Of a stretch of 64,000 nt of DNA, positions 60,278 to 64,000 are shown piece after piece. The stretch comes from Bradyrhizobium erythrophlei (GTDB lineage: Bacteria; Pseudomonadota; Alphaproteobacteria; Rhizobiales; Xanthobacteraceae). The first letter of the stretch is position 1, and each line of letters opens with the position of its first letter. The stretch is from positions 2,976,001 through 3,040,000 of the forward strand of contig NZ_LT670818.1 in assembly GCF_900129505.1 (NCBI RefSeq). Reading direction: 5' to 3'. Made by a program: the position numbers and the translations under genes. Below the pieces are notes generated by a model. That model had not been told where the DNA came from and did not search any database. It saw nothing but the letters and a program-made list of their open reading frames with translations.

Positions 60278-60619
60278 TGCGGGAAGTGGCGGCAGGCCTC
60301 CGACATTTATTCCTGCCAGTCGAATTTTTCACGCGGCATTTTCATCATTGATAGATGGAGCGGCGCAGATGGAGCGGGACCGGGATAAAATTGATTGCAA
60401 TGATCTAGCCGGGATTTGGAGGAATGCGGAGTAACAGCGCGCCGAAGATACCGGTGCATGGTTGCGTCGGGCTATCGAGCGGCGTCGTCAAATAGCTTCC
60501 GAGGCTGACGGGTCGTACCCGCAGGGGAAACCGGTACCGAGGTGAAGGCAACCGACGGCTTCCTGTTTGATTTTGGCCTGTCCCGGCGGCTAGGGAGATT
60601 TACCCGTGCCTAGGACTTG

Positions 60620-61130
60620 CGCCTAAAATCTAATTTCCTGAACCAGATCAAGCTGTTTCTACCTGTCCAGTCCCGTTTGAAAAAATATTCTGGTTTTCCG
60701 AAACCCCAAATCACTTTTATAACCCAGCCGTCCACCCCACTCGAGGGGCGTATCGCGATCGTCACGAACGCGGGGCTGGATGCGGTGGCCGCAGGCGGCG
60801 CTTCTGACGAGAGCGTTTTGCGTGCGGACGGCAAAATCGTGTGGTCCTGACGCCTCGACGCCGGCGTCAAGTTTGCGGGAAGCGATTTTCGCAAGCGACG
60901 GTGACAAGAAAGCCCGATCGCCGGGGAGAGTACGACATAAGCCGTAAAGCCATTGCGTGCGGGGATGCCGGGTGATTTCCGGTGCGACCGCTGTGAATAC
61001 TCGTGTGCATTTTGCACTACCACTTCGCACACGAGGCTGCGGGTGCACTGGGCACCCGGCATTCCCCACGCCCTCTTTGGGCGAAGGCTTCTCAATGCCT
61101 CGGGCGCACCGCGCCGCGAGAGTAATACGC
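60620..61130. repeat. Long dispersed repeat of the Bradyrhizobium type, not coding
   Basis: The stretch has landmarks I recall from a repeat present in many copies in Bradyrhizobium and relatives: tgacgcctcgacgccggcgtc near 60849, gccggggagagtacgacataag near 60920, ccgtaaagccattgcg, then a GC-rich tail gcacccggcattccccacgcc. It yields spurious open frames on both strands. The surrounding gap 60278-61464 contains no gene; 60278-60620 is unassigned and near 61285 a short palindrome (accccgcttgcgcggggt) occurs. Confidence 0.6.
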
Positions 61131-61464
61131 GTGTGTGGAAATCGTCATCGCAACCCGCTGGCTCGGAATAACGGCTGCAGGACGAGCGCGCGCCACACTC
61201 TCGGTCGTCATCATCAGCGAAAGCGGACGATCCGGTATTCCAGAGGCGTCCGTAGTGAAATCGATAAGGCGCGGCGTACCGGATACCCCGCTTGCGCGGG
61301 GTACGACAGCTAAGCGGGTCGCCGGGCGCCCACCTGTTCCGTCATTGTTGCATTTCCCATTAACCCGAAACGCTTTATGGTGCCGACCGGCTTTGCTATA
61401 TGCAAATGCAGATTATCTTTCAACATCAAAGGCTTGGCGGTATGCCTCGCCTTTGGAGGGTGGT

Positions 61465-62883
61465 TTGACGCGGTATATTTCGACCCGGGGGGAGGCCCCG
61501 GCCTTAGGTTTCTGCGATGTCATGCTGACCGGGCTTGCCCGCGACGGCGGCCTCTATGTGCCCGAAACCTGGCCGCGCCTTTCGCCTGACACTATCGCCG
61601 CCTTCTTCGGCCGGCCCTATTGGGAGGTCGCGGTCGAAGTGATCCGCCCGTTTGTCGCGGGCGAGATTTCGGATGCCGATCTAGGCCGCATGGCGAACGA
61701 GGCCTATGCCACGTTCCGCCATCCCGCGGTGGTTCCGCTCGACCAGACCGGTCCCGGTCAATTCGTGCTGGAGCTGTTTCACGGTCCAACCTTGGCGTTC
61801 AAGGACGTGGCGATGCAGCTGATCTCGCGGCTGATGGATCACGTGCTGGCCAAGCGCGCCGAGCGCACCACGATCGTGGTCGCGACCTCGGGCGATACCG
61901 GCGGCGCCGCGGTCGATGCGTTCGCGGGGCTCGACAATGTCGATCTGATCGTGCTGTTCCCGAACGGGCGCATCTCCGACGTGCAGCGGCGGATGATGAC
62001 GACATCGGGCGCCGCCAATGTGCACGCGCTCGCGATCGAAGGCCATTTCGACGACTGCCAGGCGATCGTGAAGGGCCTGTTCAACCATCACGGATTTCGC
62101 GATGAGGTCGCGCTGTCGGGCGTCAACTCCATCAACTGGGCGCGGATCGTGGCGCAGGTGGTGTATTACTTCACCTCAGCGGTGGCGCTCGGCGCGCCCG
62201 CGCGCACGGTGGATTTCACCGTGCCGACCGGGAATTTCGGCGACATTTTTGCCGGCTACGTCGCCAAGCGGATGGGGCTGCCGATCCGGTGCTTGCGCAT
62301 CGCCGCCAACATCAACGACATCCTGCCACGCACGCTTAAAACGGGCATCTATGAGGTGCGCGAGGTGCACGCCTCGGCTTCGCCATCGATGGATATCCAG
62401 GTCTCCTCGAATTTCGAGCGGCTGTTGTTCGAGGCCAGCGGCCGCGATGCGGCGGAGGTTCGCCGGCTGATGGCGTCGCTGAAGCAGTCCGGCCGCTTTG
62501 TTCTCCCCGACGCGACGCTGGCGGCGATCCGCGCCGAATTCGATGCCGGGCGCGCCGACGAGACCGAAACCGCTGCGGCGATCCGCGCCGCCTGGCGCGA
62601 GGCCGGCGATCTCGTCGACCCCCATACCGCGGTGGCACTCGCCGTGGCCGATCGCGACTCCGCGGGTTCGAAAATTCCCAACATCGTGCTGTCGACCGCG
62701 CATGCCGCGAAATTTCCCGACGCCGTGGAAGCCGCCTGCGGCGTGCGCCCGGAACTGCCGGCCTGGCTCGAGGGTTTGATGACCAAGCCCGAGCACATCA
62801 AGGTCATGGCCAACGATCAGGTCGAAGTCGAACGGTTCGTGCGCTCGGTCAGCCGTGCGGCGAAGCAAGGAGTTAGCGGATGA
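61465..62883 (+). CDS. thrC: Threonine synthase
   Basis: 472 residues, the long proteobacterial form. It converts O-phosphohomoserine to threonine with pyridoxal phosphate. The N-terminal domain reads TRYISTRGEAPALGFCDVMLTGLARDGGLYVPETWPRLS. The PLP lysine is Lys113 in HGPTLAFKDVAMQL; the phosphate-binding loop is VVATSGDTGGAAVDAF and the second substrate region is NSINWARIVAQVVYYF. The start is a TTG at 61465 with GGAGGG five bases upstream; the open frame further back runs through repeat DNA. The stop overlaps the following M16 peptidase start (ATGA). Confidence 0.97.
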   Translation: MTRYISTRGEAPALGFCDVMLTGLARDGGLYVPETWPRLSPDTIAAFFGRPYWEVAVEVIRPFVAGEISDADLGRMANEAYATFRHPAVVPLDQTGPGQFVLELFHGPTLAFKDVAMQLISRLMDHVLAKRAERTTIVVATSGDTGGAAVDAFAGLDNVDLIVLFPNGRISDVQRRMMTTSGAANVHALAIEGHFDDCQAIVKGLFNHHGFRDEVALSGVNSINWARIVAQVVYYFTSAVALGAPARTVDFTVPTGNFGDIFAGYVAKRMGLPIRCLRIAANINDILPRTLKTGIYEVREVHASASPSMDIQVSSNFERLLFEASGRDAAEVRRLMASLKQSGRFVLPDATLAAIRAEFDAGRADETETAAAIRAAWREAGDLVDPHTAVALAVADRDSAGSKIPNIVLSTAHAAKFPDAVEAACGVRPELPAWLEGLMTKPEHIKVMANDQVEVERFVRSVSRAAKQGVSG

Positions 62884-64000
62884 GCGTCGATGTCACCAAG
62901 CTTCCCTCGGGCCTCACGGTGATCACCGACACCATGCCGCATCTGGAAACCGCGGCGCTCGGGGTTTGGGCCGGCGTCGGCGGCCGCGACGAAAAGCCGG
63001 ACGAACACGGCATCTCGCATCTCTTGGAACACATGGCCTTCAAGGGCACCACGCTGCGTTCCTCGCGCGAAATCGTCGAGGAGATCGAGGCGGTCGGCGG
63101 CGATCTCAATGCCGGCACCTCGACCGAGACCACCGCCTATTATGCGCGGGTGATGAAGGCCGACGTGCCGCTGGCGCTGGACGTGCTCTCCGACATTCTC
63201 GCCAATCCCTCTTTCGTGCCGGACGAACTCGAGCGCGAAAAGAATGTCATCGTGCAGGAAATTGGCGCAGCGCAAGACACCCCCGACGACGTGGTGTTCG
63301 AGCATCTCAACGAGCTGTGTTACCCGGAACAGCCGATGGGCCGCTCGCTGCTCGGCACCGCGAAAACCCTGAAGGGTTTCGATCGCGATACGCTGCGCGG
63401 CTATCTCTCGACGCATTATCGCGGCCCCGACATGGTGGTGGCGGCGGCCGGCGCGGTCGATCACAAACGGGTGGTGGAAGAGGTCGCCGAGCGCTTCAAG
63501 AGTTTTGACGCCACGCCCGCTCCAAAACCGCAAGTAGCGACGTTCGGCAAGGGCGGCTCCCGCGTGGTGCACCGCGAACTCGAGCAGGCGCATCTGACGC
63601 TGGCGCTGGAGGGCGTGCCGCAGACCGACCTGTCGCTGTTTTCCCTGCAGGTCTTCACCAACACGCTCGGCGGCGGGATGTCGTCGCGGCTGTTCCAGGA
63701 AGTGCGCGAGAAGCGCGGGCTGTGCTATTCGATCTATACCTTCCACGCACCCTACAGCGACACCGGGTTTTTCGGGCTCTATACCGGCACCGACCCCGAG
63801 GATGCGCCCGAGATGATGGAAGTGATCGTCGACGTCATCAACGACGCGGTGGAAACCCTCACCGAAGCCGAAATCGCCCGCGCCAAGGCGCAGATGAAGG
63901 CGGGGCTGCTGATGGCGCTGGAGAGCTGCTCTTCGCGCGCCGAGCAGCTGGCGCGCCACATCCTGGCCTATGGCCGGCCGCTGACGGTGGAAGAGCTGGT
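62880..64000 (+). CDS. M16-family zinc peptidase (processing peptidase-like), runs off the right edge
   Basis: 373 residues visible, incomplete at the 3' end. The inverted zinc motif HLLEHM (HxxEH) is His47/Glu50/His51 in GISHLLEHMAFKGT, with the third ligand Glu downstream in VIVQEIGAAQDTPDD. RVMKADVPLALDVLSDIL and NTLGGGMSSRLFQEVREKRGLCYSIYTF are the conserved M16B features, close to the mitochondrial processing peptidase beta subunit and to the bacterial thrC-linked homologues. It starts with ATG at 62880, overlapping thrC. A substrate cannot be assigned. Confidence 0.97.
   Translation, partial: MSVDVTKLPSGLTVITDTMPHLETAALGVWAGVGGRDEKPDEHGISHLLEHMAFKGTTLRSSREIVEEIEAVGGDLNAGTSTETTAYYARVMKADVPLALDVLSDILANPSFVPDELEREKNVIVQEIGAAQDTPDDVVFEHLNELCYPEQPMGRSLLGTAKTLKGFDRDTLRGYLSTHYRGPDMVVAAAGAVDHKRVVEEVAERFKSFDATPAPKPQVATFGKGGSRVVHRELEQAHLTLALEGVPQTDLSLFSLQVFTNTLGGGMSSRLFQEVREKRGLCYSIYTFHAPYSDTGFFGLYTGTDPEDAPEMMEVIVDVINDAVETLTEAEIARAKAQMKAGLLMALESCSSRAEQLARHILAYGRPLTVEEL

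Noticed and set aside
60400..60560. Possible riboswitch (ggtgcatggttgcgtcgggc ... aggggaaaccggtaccgagg)
   Set aside because: No match to cobalamin, SAM, TPP or other conserved cores that I could identify, and the following gene is 900 bases away.
60957..61313. 118-codon frame before thrC
   Set aside because: Lies in a dispersed repeat; similar peptides are common mis-annotations in this genus.

Overview
The window is high-GC chromosomal DNA of an alphaproteobacterium, most likely Bradyrhizobium or a close relative in the Nitrobacteraceae. The reasons are protein content typical of that group (coxB-coxA-ctaB-coxF-ctaG-coxC-DUF983-SURF1, thrC overlapping an M16 peptidase, the TIGR02186/TSUP pair, IalB and PAN-domain proteins, a PodJ-like Sel1 protein) and a dense population of dispersed palindromic repeats of a kind I associate with these genomes. 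I see no rRNA, convincing tRNA or CRISPR array.

Layout. 0-1.4 kb: the 5' end of a glycine amidinotransferase-like gene (minus, runs off the left edge) and a group II intron that has lost its reverse transcriptase. 1.4-6.9 kb: a UDG-superfamily glycosylase beside an S24/LexA-like repressor, DUF952, pyrD, an MBL hydrolase, a MATE exporter and a small membrane protein. 6.9-16.1 kb: all four proteins of the ligase-associated DNA damage response (ATP-dependent ligase, exonuclease, DEXH helicase, PdeM), interleaved with a TPR-methyltransferase and a periplasmic solute-binding protein. 16.1-26.1 kb: an accessory, partly AT-richer region bounded by a 71-bp inverted repeat. It contains gene remnants (flagellar rod protein, pdeM, cyclase, histidine kinase and alpha/beta-hydrolase pieces), two SDRs, a dienelactone hydrolase, small lineage-specific proteins and a second solute-binding protein.

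26.1-33.8 kb: TIGR02186 plus TSUP exporter, a membrane-anchored ClpP-like protein, the large coiled-coil/Sel1 protein, a PadR regulator and an NTF2-like protein. 33.9-39.4 kb: a fatty-acid beta-oxidation operon (acyl-CoA dehydrogenase, thiolase, hydratase/hydroxyacyl-CoA dehydrogenase). 39.6-42.4 kb: a glutathione block: GST, a divergent MarR regulator with an evident operator, and glutamate-cysteine ligase. 42.6-46.7 kb: PAN protein, signal peptidase I, TldD, GNAT, IalB. 47.1-54.0 kb: the aa3-type cytochrome c oxidase operon. 54.0-61.4 kb: a second accessory stretch (CYTH remnant, small proteins, BTAD regulator, Tat-exported bicupin, pilus-N-domain protein, a long dispersed repeat). 61.4-64 kb: thrC and an M16 zinc peptidase that runs off the right edge.

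The most unusual observation is that the same roughly 180-bp palindromic element sits in frame inside two genes of one repair system, the DNA ligase and its partner helicase, and is read in the same reading frame in both. A different repeat family supplies the C-terminal tail of the ligase. This resembles the protein-coding palindromic elements of Rickettsia.
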